From Cyanobacteria bacterium UBA6446 (GTDB taxonomy: Bacteria; Cyanobacteriota; Vampirovibrionia; Gastranaerophilales; Gastranaerophilaceae): 36,629 nucleotides of DNA. The translations under genes and the position numbers were made by a program. The first letter of the stretch is position 1; each line of letters begins with the position of its first letter. The notes under the pieces are model-generated. The model was not told the DNA's origin, ran no database searches, and saw only the letters and a program-made list of their open reading frames with translations. This document shows, piece after piece, positions 16,772 through 24,370 of this stretch. Where the stretch lies: contig DJOE01000003.1 in NCBI GenBank assembly GCA_002438405.1, positions 1-36,629 of the forward strand, read 5' to 3'.

Positions 16772-18214
16772 ATGAAAACAAATATTTATGCCATTACTGA
16801 CTCTCATCAAGAAAGCAGGAACTTGTGCAAATTGTTGAGCGGAATTTACAATTACGAAAAGGGATTAAATAATCCCTTTTTAGTATTGGATTGCGGGGAT
16901 TTATTTAAAGGAATTTACGAAAAAGATTTGTCAGTAAATTCTTATATCAAGTTAAAACAACTACTCCCACAAGCTCAAATTATTATGACATTAGGCAATA
17001 ATGACTTTGGATTTTATCAGCCGGATTTTGAGTATTTGAAATCAACAATTGAAAAATTCAAAGAAAATGGTATTTATTTTGTTTGCGGAAATATCTTTGA
17101 TGAAAAAACAAATACTCATTCAAAACTTGTACCAGAATATAAAATTGTAAATATAAACGGACAGAAAATTTTAATAACCGGCTTTTGCGTAAATACTGCT
17201 TGTGCCAAAAAATTTGGCTACAACTTAGTTTCACCTATTGAATGTTTTGAAGAAGTTATAAAGTCTGTCAATGAACCTTATGACAAAATTATCGTCCTAA
17301 ATCATCATTGGTACCCTTATAGCAAGGATTTGAAGGAATTTGCAACTTCAATTGGTATAAATATTGATTTGATAATAGGCGGACACGAACATTCCCCAAT
17401 TAAAGCAGATTTTGGAAATAATATTTTCTATCCATTTTCATTTGCAAGAAGCATGTACAAAATGGCATTAGAAGAGAAATTTAAAAACATTGAAGAACTT
17501 CCGGTTGAGAACTTTGAAATTTTACCTGTTTTTGAAGCTCCGATTAAAGAATACGAAATCAAAACACATTTGCTTGACAAAGTTGCTGATAGAGTTTTAG
17601 ATTTACCGAAAAAATACTCTGAATTTTGTCCTCTTGGAACTTTTATCTCTGATAATATGCGCAGAGTTGGGAAAACGGATATTGCATTCCATTCTACTGG
17701 ATATACAATGGCTCCACTATTTTTAAAAGATAGCCCAATAATTACAAATTATGACTTGAAAAGAGTTATTTGCGCAGGAACTGAAATTGAAAAAATAAAC
17801 ATTACAACTGAACAATTAAAAAAAGTTTTTGAAAATGCGACAAAAAACAGAATGTACAAAAGTCAAGGGAATTCTAGATTTATTCAATGTTCTCAAAATG
17901 TAAAAGTGACAGGCATTGGTGATGAAGAAAATAAAACTTATAAAATTGTACAAATAGAAATTAATGGAGAAAAATTGTTAGACAAAAATGCTAATCCCAT
18001 TGATGAATCAAGAACATTCACTGTAACGATTGATCCATATATTGGCAAAGGAGAACAAGGTTTTGAGGTGTTGAAAAATATTCCTAAAACAAAGATTTTA
18101 ATTGATGGGAAAAGTATAAAAATCAATGATTTATTTAGAGAATCTCTAATATCTTACGTCCAAAATCCTCCCCAAAATCCTGAATATCCCAAAGCAGTAA
18201 TGATTGATTTGTAA
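16772..18214 (+). CDS. cytoplasmic 5'-nucleotidase/metallophosphatase-like protein, 480 aa
   Basis: It has the two domains of UshA-type 5'-nucleotidases. The N-terminal dinuclear-metal phosphoesterase motifs are all present: ITDSH (residues 8-12), LDCGDLF, LGNNDFG, LNHHW and GGHEHSP. The C-terminal substrate domain has LGTFISDNMRR, STGYTMAP, KRVICAGTEIEK, and ends in DPYIGKGEQGFEVL. Unlike UshA it begins MKTNIYAITDSH with no signal peptide, so it should act inside the cell on nucleotides or another phosphoester. It is the third gene of the apparent operon starting at 14541. The AAATTGAA before its ATG is a poor ribosome site, consistent with coupling to the gene upstream. Exact substrate unknown. 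Confidence 0.88.
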   Translation: MKTNIYAITDSHQESRNLCKLLSGIYNYEKGLNNPFLVLDCGDLFKGIYEKDLSVNSYIKLKQLLPQAQIIMTLGNNDFGFYQPDFEYLKSTIEKFKENGIYFVCGNIFDEKTNTHSKLVPEYKIVNINGQKILITGFCVNTACAKKFGYNLVSPIECFEEVIKSVNEPYDKIIVLNHHWYPYSKDLKEFATSIGINIDLIIGGHEHSPIKADFGNNIFYPFSFARSMYKMALEEKFKNIEELPVENFEILPVFEAPIKEYEIKTHLLDKVADRVLDLPKKYSEFCPLGTFISDNMRRVGKTDIAFHSTGYTMAPLFLKDSPIITNYDLKRVICAGTEIEKINITTEQLKKVFENATKNRMYKSQGNSRFIQCSQNVKVTGIGDEENKTYKIVQIEINGEKLLDKNANPIDESRTFTVTIDPYIGKGEQGFEVLKNIPKTKILIDGKSIKINDLFRESLISYVQNPPQNPEYPKAVMIDL

Positions 18215-18239
18215 ATATAGTGTAAAATAAAAGTTTTTA

Positions 18240-18248
18240 TGCTATAAT
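18240..18248 (+). promoter_or_regulatory. ndk promoter, extended -10
   Basis: TGCTATAAT is a perfect extended -10 about 33 bases before the ndk start. No convincing -35 is present, as is usual for extended -10 promoters. AAGGAG at 18267-18272 is the ribosome site. Confidence 0.6.
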
Positions 18249-18280
18249 GCAACTATATTGTTTAATAAGGAGACATATTT

Positions 18281-18751
18281 ATGCATACAGAAGAAAGAAC
18301 ATTTGTTGCAGTTAAACCTGACGGAGTACAAAGAGGATTAGTTGGCGAAATTATCAAAAGATTTGAAACTAAGGGTTATAAAATTGTTGCATTAAAAATG
18401 ATTCAAGTAACTGATGCTCAAGCGAGAGCACATTATGAAGAACATAAAGACAAACCGTTCTTCCCAAGTTTAATCAAATATCTTCAAAGCGGTCCGATTG
18501 TTGCAATGGTTGTTCAAGGATATAATGCTGTTGCAGGTGTTAGACATCTTATGGGTTCAACAGTTCCGGATCAAGCAGAAGTTGGAACAATCAGAGCTGA
18601 TTTTGCACAAGTTAAGGAATACAATATTGTTCACGGTTCTGACAGTTTGGAAAGTGCTGAAAGAGAAATTAAAATCTACTTTACAGAAGATGAAATCTGT
18701 AAGACCTCAAAATCAATGTCTGAACTTGTTGTAGAACATTTAGATGCATAG
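18281..18751 (+). CDS. ndk: nucleoside diphosphate kinase
   Basis: Ndk balances nucleoside triphosphate pools by transferring phosphate through a histidine. The N-terminus has ERTFVAVKPDGVQRGLVGEII, the family signature of a lysine and nucleotide contacts. RHLMGSTVPDQAEVGTIRADFA is the central helix-loop. The phosphorylated histidine is His118 in NIVHGSDSLESAEREI. At 156 aa it is a little longer than the usual 140-150 because of the C-terminal EICKTSKSMSELVVEHLDA. AAGGAG precedes the ATG by eight bases. It is a single-gene unit with its own extended -10 promoter and a strong terminator. Secure. Confidence 0.97.
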   Translation: MHTEERTFVAVKPDGVQRGLVGEIIKRFETKGYKIVALKMIQVTDAQARAHYEEHKDKPFFPSLIKYLQSGPIVAMVVQGYNAVAGVRHLMGSTVPDQAEVGTIRADFAQVKEYNIVHGSDSLESAEREIKIYFTEDEICKTSKSMSELVVEHLDA

Positions 18752-18778
18752 ATTTTAAATAATAAATTATGAAATATT

Positions 18779-18806
18779 AGCCGAAATAATTTTATTTCGG
18801 CTTTTA
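18779..18806 (+). terminator. intrinsic terminator of ndk
   Basis: An 11-bp stem, AGCCGAAATAA with its complement (18779-18802), has a two-base loop and is followed by TTT. It lies between ndk and spmA. Confidence 0.85.
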
Positions 18807-18820
18807 AAATAAGGTTAAGT

Positions 18821-19438
18821 ATGAATTATATTTTTTACTTTTTGATAGTTATATCCGTTGTCGTTGGAGCAATTAATGGCAAACTTCAAGATGTGGTGAA
18901 TGCAATTATGTCCGGCGCAGAATTGTCTGTCAAAATTGCGTTTTCTCTAATAGGTATTATGGCATTTTGGCTTGGTATTATGCGAATAGCGGAGAAATCA
19001 GGTTTAATTGATATTATTTCAAAAATTCTTCGTCCCATTACAAAAGTTTTGTTTAATGAACTGCCACAAGATTCTCCTGCAATCGGAGATGTTGCAATGA
19101 ATTTCACCGCCAATGCTTTTGGACTTGCAAATGCGGCAACACCTTTTGGAATAAAAGCAATGGAAGAATTGCAAAAAGAAAGTAAAGATAAAACAACAGC
19201 AACGAATTCTATGTGCCTATTTTTAGGAATGAATACCGCAGGTTTTCAACTTATACCAACAACCGTTTTAGCCGTTCTTGTTGGAATTGGCTATAAAAAC
19301 CCAACAGAGATTATTGCTCCAACACTTTTAGTTACATCAATTGCCTTTGTATCAGCAATTGTTATGGCAAAAATCGGACAATATTTGAGTAATAATCCAT
19401 TAAAATTGAAAAAAGTTAAGGAGGAAGCAAATGACTAA
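18821..19438 (+). CDS. spmA: spore maturation protein A-like membrane protein (SpmA/nucleoside-recognition family)
   Basis: SpmA and SpmB are paired integral membrane proteins of the Gate/nucleoside-recognition family, named for Bacillus spore dehydration but found in many non-sporulating bacteria, where their job is unclear. This 205-aa protein has the SpmA hallmarks: LIGIMAFWLGIMRIAEKSGLIDIISKILRPI, DSPAIGDVAMNFTANAFGLANAATPFGIKAMEEL, and NSMCLFLGMNTAGFQLIPTTV. About five hydrophobic segments are visible. AAGG lies about ten bases before the ATG. It overlaps spmB by eight bases, so the two are translationally linked. Nothing else in the window is sporulation-specific. Confidence 0.92.
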   Translation: MNYIFYFLIVISVVVGAINGKLQDVVNAIMSGAELSVKIAFSLIGIMAFWLGIMRIAEKSGLIDIISKILRPITKVLFNELPQDSPAIGDVAMNFTANAFGLANAATPFGIKAMEELQKESKDKTTATNSMCLFLGMNTAGFQLIPTTVLAVLVGIGYKNPTEIIAPTLLVTSIAFVSAIVMAKIGQYLSNNPLKLKKVKEEAND

Positions 19439-19964
19439 AATCCTTGATTTAATTTCACTTTGGGCTTTACCTGTAATTATCCTAACAGCATTAACTTGCG
19501 GGATAGTAAAAAAAGTTCCGATTTATGAAGAGTTCACTGAAGGTGCAAAAGACGGATTTAAAGTTTCAGTTAAAATTATACCTTATTTAGTTGCAATTAT
19601 CGTGGCTATTTCAATGCTCAGAGCAAGCGGAGCAATCGAAATGCTCGCTAACCTTTTAGCTCCGATTTTAATGAAGTTTAATATTCCTGCTGATACTTTG
19701 CCATTGATGATTGTTCGCTCTTTATCAGGTTCAGGAGCTTTAGGAATATTTTCTGATATAGCAAATAATTTAGGTCCTGACTCTTATGCAACAAAACTTT
19801 CAGCAATAATGGTTGGAAGTAGTGAAACTACATTCTATGTACTTGCAGTTTATTTTGGAGCTGTCGGAATTAAAAAAATCAGATATGCTCTTGTTGTAGG
19901 ATTACTTGCAGATTTAGTCGGAATTATTGCAGCAATTTCAGTTTGCCATTGTATGTTTGGCTAA
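19431..19964 (+). CDS. spmB: spore maturation protein B-like membrane protein
   Basis: This is the partner of SpmA. The 177-aa protein has the family's GAKDGFKVSVKIIPYLVAIIVAISMLRASGAIEML, the proline-bearing DTLPLMIVRSLSGSGALGI, and the conserved IMVGSSETTFYVLAVYFGAVGIKKIRYAL. About four membrane segments are seen. AAGGAGG inside the end of spmA sets the ATG at 19431. The last 41 bases are also the 3' end of the converging zinc-ribbon gene, so the two transcripts must overlap. The family is secure; whether its physiological role is transport, envelope integrity or something else is unknown. Confidence 0.92.
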   Translation: MTKILDLISLWALPVIILTALTCGIVKKVPIYEEFTEGAKDGFKVSVKIIPYLVAIIVAISMLRASGAIEMLANLLAPILMKFNIPADTLPLMIVRSLSGSGALGIFSDIANNLGPDSYATKLSAIMVGSSETTFYVLAVYFGAVGIKKIRYALVVGLLADLVGIIAAISVCHCMFG

Positions 19965-20295
19965 CATCAAGCCAACTTTGCGTGTATTCGCTTATTTCAT
20001 TTTTGACAATTTCACGAACCAAGGTTGCGTAATTAATATTAATACAGTCTAACTTTTCAAGTCTTTCAACAGTATAAACTTTACTTCCACAGTTATGGCA
20101 AAAATTCTCTAATGGAACAACCTCGCCATTTCTTACCGTAGCAACTTCTTTCATTCCACAACATGCACAACGTACCAAGTACCATTGGTTTTCAACTAGT
20201 TCTCCACAATCTGGGCAATAGCATATATCTTGGTCTATTGGTACATTGTTATGTTTACATTTTTTTGTTAATCCAAAAATCGCACTCCAAATCAT
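19924..20295 (-). CDS. zinc-ribbon protein of unknown function, 123 aa
   Basis: Pairs of cysteines occur as CYCPDCGE (about residues 25-32), CACCGMKE (43-50) and FCHNCGSK (66-73), enough for two four-Cys zinc ribbons. The remaining C-terminal 45 residues are helical and polar. The domain type recalls small nucleic-acid- or protein-binding ribbons; I recognise no specific family. The ATG at 20295 is preceded only by TGGGGT, a weak ribosome site. The 3' end overlaps spmB by 41 bases in antisense; both reading frames look genuine because both carry family-like or motif-bearing sequence up to the overlap. It is probably a separate transcript read toward spmB. Confidence 0.78.
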   Translation of the reverse strand: MIWSAIFGLTKKCKHNNVPIDQDICYCPDCGELVENQWYLVRCACCGMKEVATVRNGEVVPLENFCHNCGSKVYTVERLEKLDCININYATLVREIVKNEISEYTQSWLDVSQTYNGKLKLLQ

Positions 20296-20334
20296 ACCCC
20301 ATATTTAATGATGATTTTTATTAGGTCAAATATT

Positions 20335-20655
20335 TTAGCTATCAAATTGTTTAATTATTTTGTATATAATTTGTTTATTTTCACTTGATTGATTTTTTAT
20401 AATATTCAAAATTTTAGTTTCCAGTTCAGTGTCATCAGCAAAATAATCAAAATCAAAGAAATCTTCAGGACGAATAGAAAACGTTTCAATAATATTGAGT
20501 ACCGTTTGCATTGACGGATAACTCTTTCCATTCTCAATATTACTTAAAGAAGATGGTTCAATTCCTATTTTTTCACTAAAGAATTCTTGCGTAAGTCGAG
20601 ATTTTTTTCTTATTTCTTTAATTTTTTGTCCTATTTGAAATTTATTGTCTTTCAT
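20335..20655 (-). CDS. XRE-family regulator with helical C-terminal tail, 106 aa
   Basis: The N-terminal helix-turn-helix of Cro/C1 type reads IGQKIKEIRKKSRLTQEFFSEKIGIEPSSLSNIENGKSYPSMQTVLNIIETF, followed by PEDFFDFD and a helical tail KILNIIKNQSSENKQIIYKIIKQF. The tail and overall length match the regulator at 35881 (108 aa, YILKKLDFIK...KLQIIYNIMKSF), so they are paralogs; the 70-aa XRE at 10801 lacks the tail. The start is ATG 20655, set by TAGGAG seven bases upstream; a longer reading frame to 20718 has no such site. It is divergent from the prepilin-like gene at 20790. The 134-base spacer contains two inverted repeats, so it probably regulates itself and that gene. Confidence 0.9.
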   Translation of the reverse strand: MKDNKFQIGQKIKEIRKKSRLTQEFFSEKIGIEPSSLSNIENGKSYPSMQTVLNIIETFSIRPEDFFDFDYFADDTELETKILNIIKNQSSENKQIIYKIIKQFDS

Positions 20656-20687
20656 AAATTCTCCTACTTTTGATAGGATAATTTCAC

Positions 20688-20705
20688 TATGTATAAAAAT
20701 ACATA
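20688..20705. promoter_or_regulatory. inverted repeat near the XRE start, candidate operator
   Basis: TATGTAT-AAAA-ATACATA is a perfect 7-bp inverted repeat located 33 bases upstream of the XRE start. The half-site ACAT/ATGT recurs at 20729 and before the third XRE gene. Confidence 0.5.
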
Positions 20706-20725
20706 ATGTAAACACCATAAATAGA

Positions 20726-20754
20726 TTGACATTATAATGTATAATAGATAAAAT
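20726..20754 (+). promoter_or_regulatory. prepilin promoter overlapped by a palindrome
   Basis: A perfect TTGACA (20726-20731), 17 bases and TAAAAT (20749-20754) precede the prepilin start by 36 bases. ACATTATAATGT, a perfect 12-bp palindrome at 20729-20740, covers the -35 and the start of the spacer, where a repressor would block RNA polymerase. Confidence 0.6.
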
Positions 20755-20789
20755 AATAATGAAAACAATATATTTTAGAAAGGTTTATT

Positions 20790-21497
20790 ATGTTTACATC
20801 AAATTATATAAATAAGAATAGAGGATTCACTTTAGCAGAAGTTTTAATAACACTTGGCATAATCGGTGTAGTCGCGGCAATGACAATACCAAATCTTATT
20901 ACCAACTACAAAGCCAAAAGACTTCGTGCTCAATTTTTGAAATCATATTCAGTTTTACAACAAGCATTTAAACAAATGGAAACAGATGATGTTTCTTTGG
21001 ACCCGACATTGTATGGTAAAACCGCAGAAACAAAATTTTATAAAACATTTATGAATTATTTGCAAGCACCCATGGATTGTGGAGCAGGCCGCTCACAAAC
21101 AAAAACAATACAACCTTGTTATAATTTGTTGGAAAGTGGTTATAATAATTATAATAATAAAACAACTGTTCATTTTGGATATTTAGATGATGGACAAATT
21201 GTATTGCAGGACGGAACTCAACTATATTTTGAAAATGATTCTACAAAAAATTATATCTGGATTCACGTTGATTTAAATGGCTATAATAATCCACCAAATC
21301 GCTGGGGATATGATTTATTTACCTTTCAATTTTTAGATGAAGAACTTCGACCAATGGGAGATGCAAAAACACAATTCAACAACTTAGCTACGTATTGCGA
21401 CAAAACATCTAACAATGCTTATAACGGGATTGCTTGTGCTCAAAAAGCTAAAGATAATACAGACTATTTTAAAAATCTTGTAAAAGAATTTAAATAA
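20790..21497 (+). CDS. prepilin-like protein with type IV leader, 235 aa
   Basis: The short leader MFTSNYINKNRG precedes FTLAEVLITLGIIGVVAAMT, with Gly at the cleavage site and Glu at mature position 5, an ideal prepilin-peptidase substrate. The exported domain (residues 35-235) has Cys near 97, 110, 203 and 216, and a WIHVDLNGYNNPPNRWGYDLFTFQF segment. The related gene at 155 has a similar D(I/L)NG...PPNR.N.D(I/L)F.F pattern, so the two share a C-terminal fold as well as the leader. AGAAAGG sets the ATG. It is divergent from the 106-aa XRE regulator, with a promoter overlapped by a palindrome. It was probably a regulated surface protein; the domain function is unknown. Confidence 0.88.
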   Translation: MFTSNYINKNRGFTLAEVLITLGIIGVVAAMTIPNLITNYKAKRLRAQFLKSYSVLQQAFKQMETDDVSLDPTLYGKTAETKFYKTFMNYLQAPMDCGAGRSQTKTIQPCYNLLESGYNNYNNKTTVHFGYLDDGQIVLQDGTQLYFENDSTKNYIWIHVDLNGYNNPPNRWGYDLFTFQFLDEELRPMGDAKTQFNNLATYCDKTSNNAYNGIACAQKAKDNTDYFKNLVKEFK

Positions 21498-21537
21498 AAA
21501 TGTTAACAAATGTAACAGAAAACCTTAACTTTGAAAT

Positions 21538-21565
21538 TTGCCATTTGCAAAATACTTTATATAAG
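21538..21565 (+). promoter_or_regulatory. promoter of the 131-aa coil protein gene
   Basis: TTGCCA (21538-21543), 16 bases and TATAAG (21560-21565) make a fair sigma70 promoter. GCAAAATACTT followed by TATATAAG (21547-21565) matches the region before the related gene at 8768. Further upstream, TTAACAAA and GTAACAGA (21503-21519) form a TAACA direct repeat with a 9-bp period, a weaker version of the TAATATTTNNTAACA elements. Confidence 0.5.
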
Positions 21566-21598
21566 TAAGAGAGATAAAAATAAGAAGAGGTAAGAGAT

Positions 21599-21994
21599 AT
21601 GTCTATTGCGAATTTACAAGAAAAGTTGTTATTCTACACAAGACAAAAAAGTCAAATCAACTTGCAATTGTCAAACATTCAAATGAACCAATTATCAGCT
21701 ACAAGATCATCTGCTACTAAACAGCAAGAATATAACCAAAAACTTTCAGCTCTATATTATGATGAAGATCACGGTTATGGAACTGATGAATATTCAGAAA
21801 TGCTACTTGAATTGCAGAATGACCACGAATTTGAAATGGCAAGCATAAATTCTTGGGAATCTGAACTTGAACTTCAAAAAGAGAATTTAGAAACTCAATT
21901 GAATGAAGTTTCAAGTTATGAAAACACTTGGCAAAAATTATTACAAACCAATATTAAAAACGAATTTACTTATGGAGGTACTGGCGGCAAGTAA
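21599..21994 (+). CDS. small helical (coiled-coil) protein related to the 8768 protein, 131 aa
   Basis: I know no named family. The protein is almost all predicted helix: MSIANLQEKLLFYTRQKSQINLQ at the N-terminus, a Gln/Asn/Ser-rich middle with a short YYDEDHGYGTDEYSEM turn region, and a C-terminal heptad-like ELELQKENLETQLNEVSSYE ending in NEFTYGGTGG. Both ends match the ends of the 656-aa protein in pattern, and the promoters of the two genes are alike, so they are likely paralogs expressed together, one with and one without a large central insert. There is no signal peptide and no Cys. AAGAGG eight bases upstream fixes the ATG. It ends at a 15-bp hairpin shared with fusA. Confidence 0.8.
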   Translation: MSIANLQEKLLFYTRQKSQINLQLSNIQMNQLSATRSSATKQQEYNQKLSALYYDEDHGYGTDEYSEMLLELQNDHEFEMASINSWESELELQKENLETQLNEVSSYENTWQKLLQTNIKNEFTYGGTGGK

Positions 21995-22023
21995 AAACCA
22001 AAACTGAATAGTAAAATACAAAA

Positions 22024-22062
22024 CAAAAGCCACAGATTATGCAATCTGTGGCTTTTGAATTT
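22024..22062. terminator. bidirectional intrinsic terminator
   Basis: A perfect 15-bp stem (22024-22038 with 22043-22057, CAAAAGCCACAGATT and complement) with an ATGC loop lies between the converging ends of the 21599 gene and fusA. Confidence 0.9.
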
Positions 22063-22080
22063 TTATAAATTATTTTAAAC

Positions 22081-24162
22081 CTATTTACCAGATTTAGAAA
22101 TAATTTCTTCTTCAATGTTTCTAGGAACTTGTTCGTAGTTATGGAATTCCATAGAGAATGTACCACGACCTTGAGTGTTAGATCTCAAATCAGTAGCATA
22201 ACCGAACATGTTAGCCAATGGAACAAGAGCTCTTACGATAACGTTTCCAGTGTTACCTTGAGGTTCTTGACCTTCAACTCTACCACGTCTTCTAGAAATA
22301 TCACCGATGATTGTACCAGTAAATTCATCAGGAATTTCGATTTCAACTTTCATCATTGGTTCCAAGATGCAAGGTTGAGCTTTGCGGCAACCATCTTTGA
22401 TAGCCATTGAACCAGCAATTTTAAATGCCATTTCTGATGAATCGACTTCGTGGTAAGATCCATCATAAAGTTCAACTTTAACATCAATCATTGGATAACC
22501 TGCTAAGATACCGCCTTCTAGAGCTTCTTCCATACCTTTTCTAGCTGGTTCGATGTATTCTCTAGGGATTGCACCACCAACGATTTTGTTTTCAAATACG
22601 AATCCTGCATTTTCTTCTGCTGGAGAAATTCTAACTTTAACGTGACCATATTGACCTTTACCACCTGATTGACGGATAAATTTAGAATCTTGATCAGCAG
22701 TTCCTCTGATAGTTTCACGGTAAGCAACTTGTGGTTTACCGATGTTAGCTTCAACTTTGAATTCTCTCATCATACGGTCAACGATAATATCCAAGTGAAG
22801 TTCACCCATACCAGAGATGATTGTTTGACCAGTTTCTTCATCAGATTTAACTCTGAATGACGGATCTTCTTCAGCAAGTTTTTGAAGAGCGATACCCATT
22901 TTATCTTGGTCAGCTTTTGTTTTTGGTTCAATAGCAACAGAAATTACAGGTTCAGGGAAAGTCATTCTTTCTAAGATAATTGGAGCTTTTTCATCACACA
23001 ATGTATCACCTGTTGTTGTATCTTTCAAACCAACTGCTGCGCAGATATCACCTGCGTAAACTTCTGATTCTTCAATTCTTTGATCAGCATACATTCTAAC
23101 CAATCTAGCAATACGTTCTTTTTTGCCGTTAGTTGCGTTTAGAACGTAAGAACCAGCTGTAATTTTACCAGAGTAAACTCTTAAGAATGTTAAACGACCA
23201 ACGAATGGGTCTGTCATAACTTTGAATGCCAAAGCTGAGAATGGTTCTGAATCTGAAGAATGTCTTTCAGTTTTAGTACCGTCTTCTAATTCACCTTCAA
23301 TAGCTTTAACATCAAGAGGTGATGGCATATAATCAACAATTGCGTTCAATAACAATTGAACACCTTTGTTTTTGAATGCTGTACCACAAGTTACAGGAAC
23401 AATTTTGTTTTCGCAAACTGCTTTTCTTAATACAGCTTTTAATTCGTCGATTGAAATTGACTCAGGATCTTCGAAATATTTTTCCATTAAAGCATCATCT
23501 TCAGATGCAATAGCTTCAACCATCGCATCGTGATATTCTTTAGCTTTTTCAACCATATCAGCAGGAATTTCTTCTTCCTTAATATCTGTACCTAAATCGT
23601 TAGTATAGATTTCAGCTTTCATAGTCATAAGGTCAATTAAACCTGTGAATTTATCTTCTGAACCGATTGGTAATTGAATAGGAACAGCATTAGCACCTAA
23701 TCTAGTTTTGATTTGTTCTACAACTCTATAGAAATCAGCACCAGTTCTATCCATTTTGTTAACGAAAACCATACGAGGAACTTCGTAACGGTTAGCTTGT
23801 CTCCAAACTGTTTCAGATTGAGATTGAACACCACCAACTGCACAGAATACAGCTACAACACCGTCTAATACACGAAGAGAACGTTCAACTTCGATTGTGA
23901 AGTCAACGTGTCCTGGGGTATCAATGATGTTGATTTGGTGACCTTTCCAAGTTGCTGTAACAGCAGCAGATTGGATTGTAATACCACGTTCTTTTTCTTG
24001 TTCCATAAAGTCAGTAACAGCAGCACCATCGTGAGTTTCACCGATTTTGTGAGTTTTACCAGTGTAGAACAAAATACGTTCTGTTGTAGTTGTTTTACCT
24101 GCATCGATGTGGGCTGCAATACCAATGTTTCTAATTTTTTCCAATGGAGTTAATCTTGCCAT
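22081..24162 (-). CDS. fusA: translation elongation factor G
   Basis: EF-G drives ribosomal translocation at the cost of GTP. The 693-aa product is full length. GTPase motifs: AHIDAGKTTT at residues 17-26, the switch I ERGITIQSAAV, DTPGHVDF near 82-89 and NKMDRTGAD near 136. The later domains include DPFVGRLTFLRVYSG, the GMGELHLDIIVDRMMREF segment, and domain IV with SGGKGQYGHV. AAAGGGAAAAG precedes the ATG. Codon choice looks more uniform than in neighbouring genes, as for a highly expressed gene. It stands alone, away from rpsL, rpsG and tuf, with which it is commonly linked in other bacteria. Secure. Confidence 0.98.
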   Translation of the reverse strand: MARLTPLEKIRNIGIAAHIDAGKTTTTERILFYTGKTHKIGETHDGAAVTDFMEQEKERGITIQSAAVTATWKGHQINIIDTPGHVDFTIEVERSLRVLDGVVAVFCAVGGVQSQSETVWRQANRYEVPRMVFVNKMDRTGADFYRVVEQIKTRLGANAVPIQLPIGSEDKFTGLIDLMTMKAEIYTNDLGTDIKEEEIPADMVEKAKEYHDAMVEAIASEDDALMEKYFEDPESISIDELKAVLRKAVCENKIVPVTCGTAFKNKGVQLLLNAIVDYMPSPLDVKAIEGELEDGTKTERHSSDSEPFSALAFKVMTDPFVGRLTFLRVYSGKITAGSYVLNATNGKKERIARLVRMYADQRIEESEVYAGDICAAVGLKDTTTGDTLCDEKAPIILERMTFPEPVISVAIEPKTKADQDKMGIALQKLAEEDPSFRVKSDEETGQTIISGMGELHLDIIVDRMMREFKVEANIGKPQVAYRETIRGTADQDSKFIRQSGGKGQYGHVKVRISPAEENAGFVFENKIVGGAIPREYIEPARKGMEEALEGGILAGYPMIDVKVELYDGSYHEVDSSEMAFKIAGSMAIKDGCRKAQPCILEPMMKVEIEIPDEFTGTIIGDISRRRGRVEGQEPQGNTGNVIVRALVPLANMFGYATDLRSNTQGRGTFSMEFHNYEQVPRNIEEEIISKSGK

Positions 24163-24313
24163 TTTTCTTTTCCCTTTTTTTATTTATATGTACATCGCTA
24201 TTTTATATTTAGCCTCATTATAATTATCCCATAAACATGTTTTATTTCAATTAAAATAGAAGTTTTATTAACTTTTTTAAGTCTATATGTTTATAAGCGA
24301 ATAAGTATTATGT

Positions 24314-24350
24314 TTGACGCCCAGAAGATAAAATATCTTCTGGGCGTCAA
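24314..24350 (-). terminator. strong hairpin, probable terminator of the 24371 gene
   Basis: A perfect 17-bp stem (24314-24330 with 24334-24350, TTGACGCCCAGAAGATA and complement) with an AAA loop begins 20 bases beyond the stop. The T-run after it is weak, so it may act mainly as an mRNA 3'-end stabiliser. Confidence 0.7.
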
Positions 24351-24370
24351 ATAATTATTTATTTTAAAAA

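Noticed and set aside
22518..24153. Several open frames of 60-93 codons on both strands inside fusA
   Set aside because: They are shadows of a strongly biased, highly expressed gene; the fusA frame carries all EF-G motifs.
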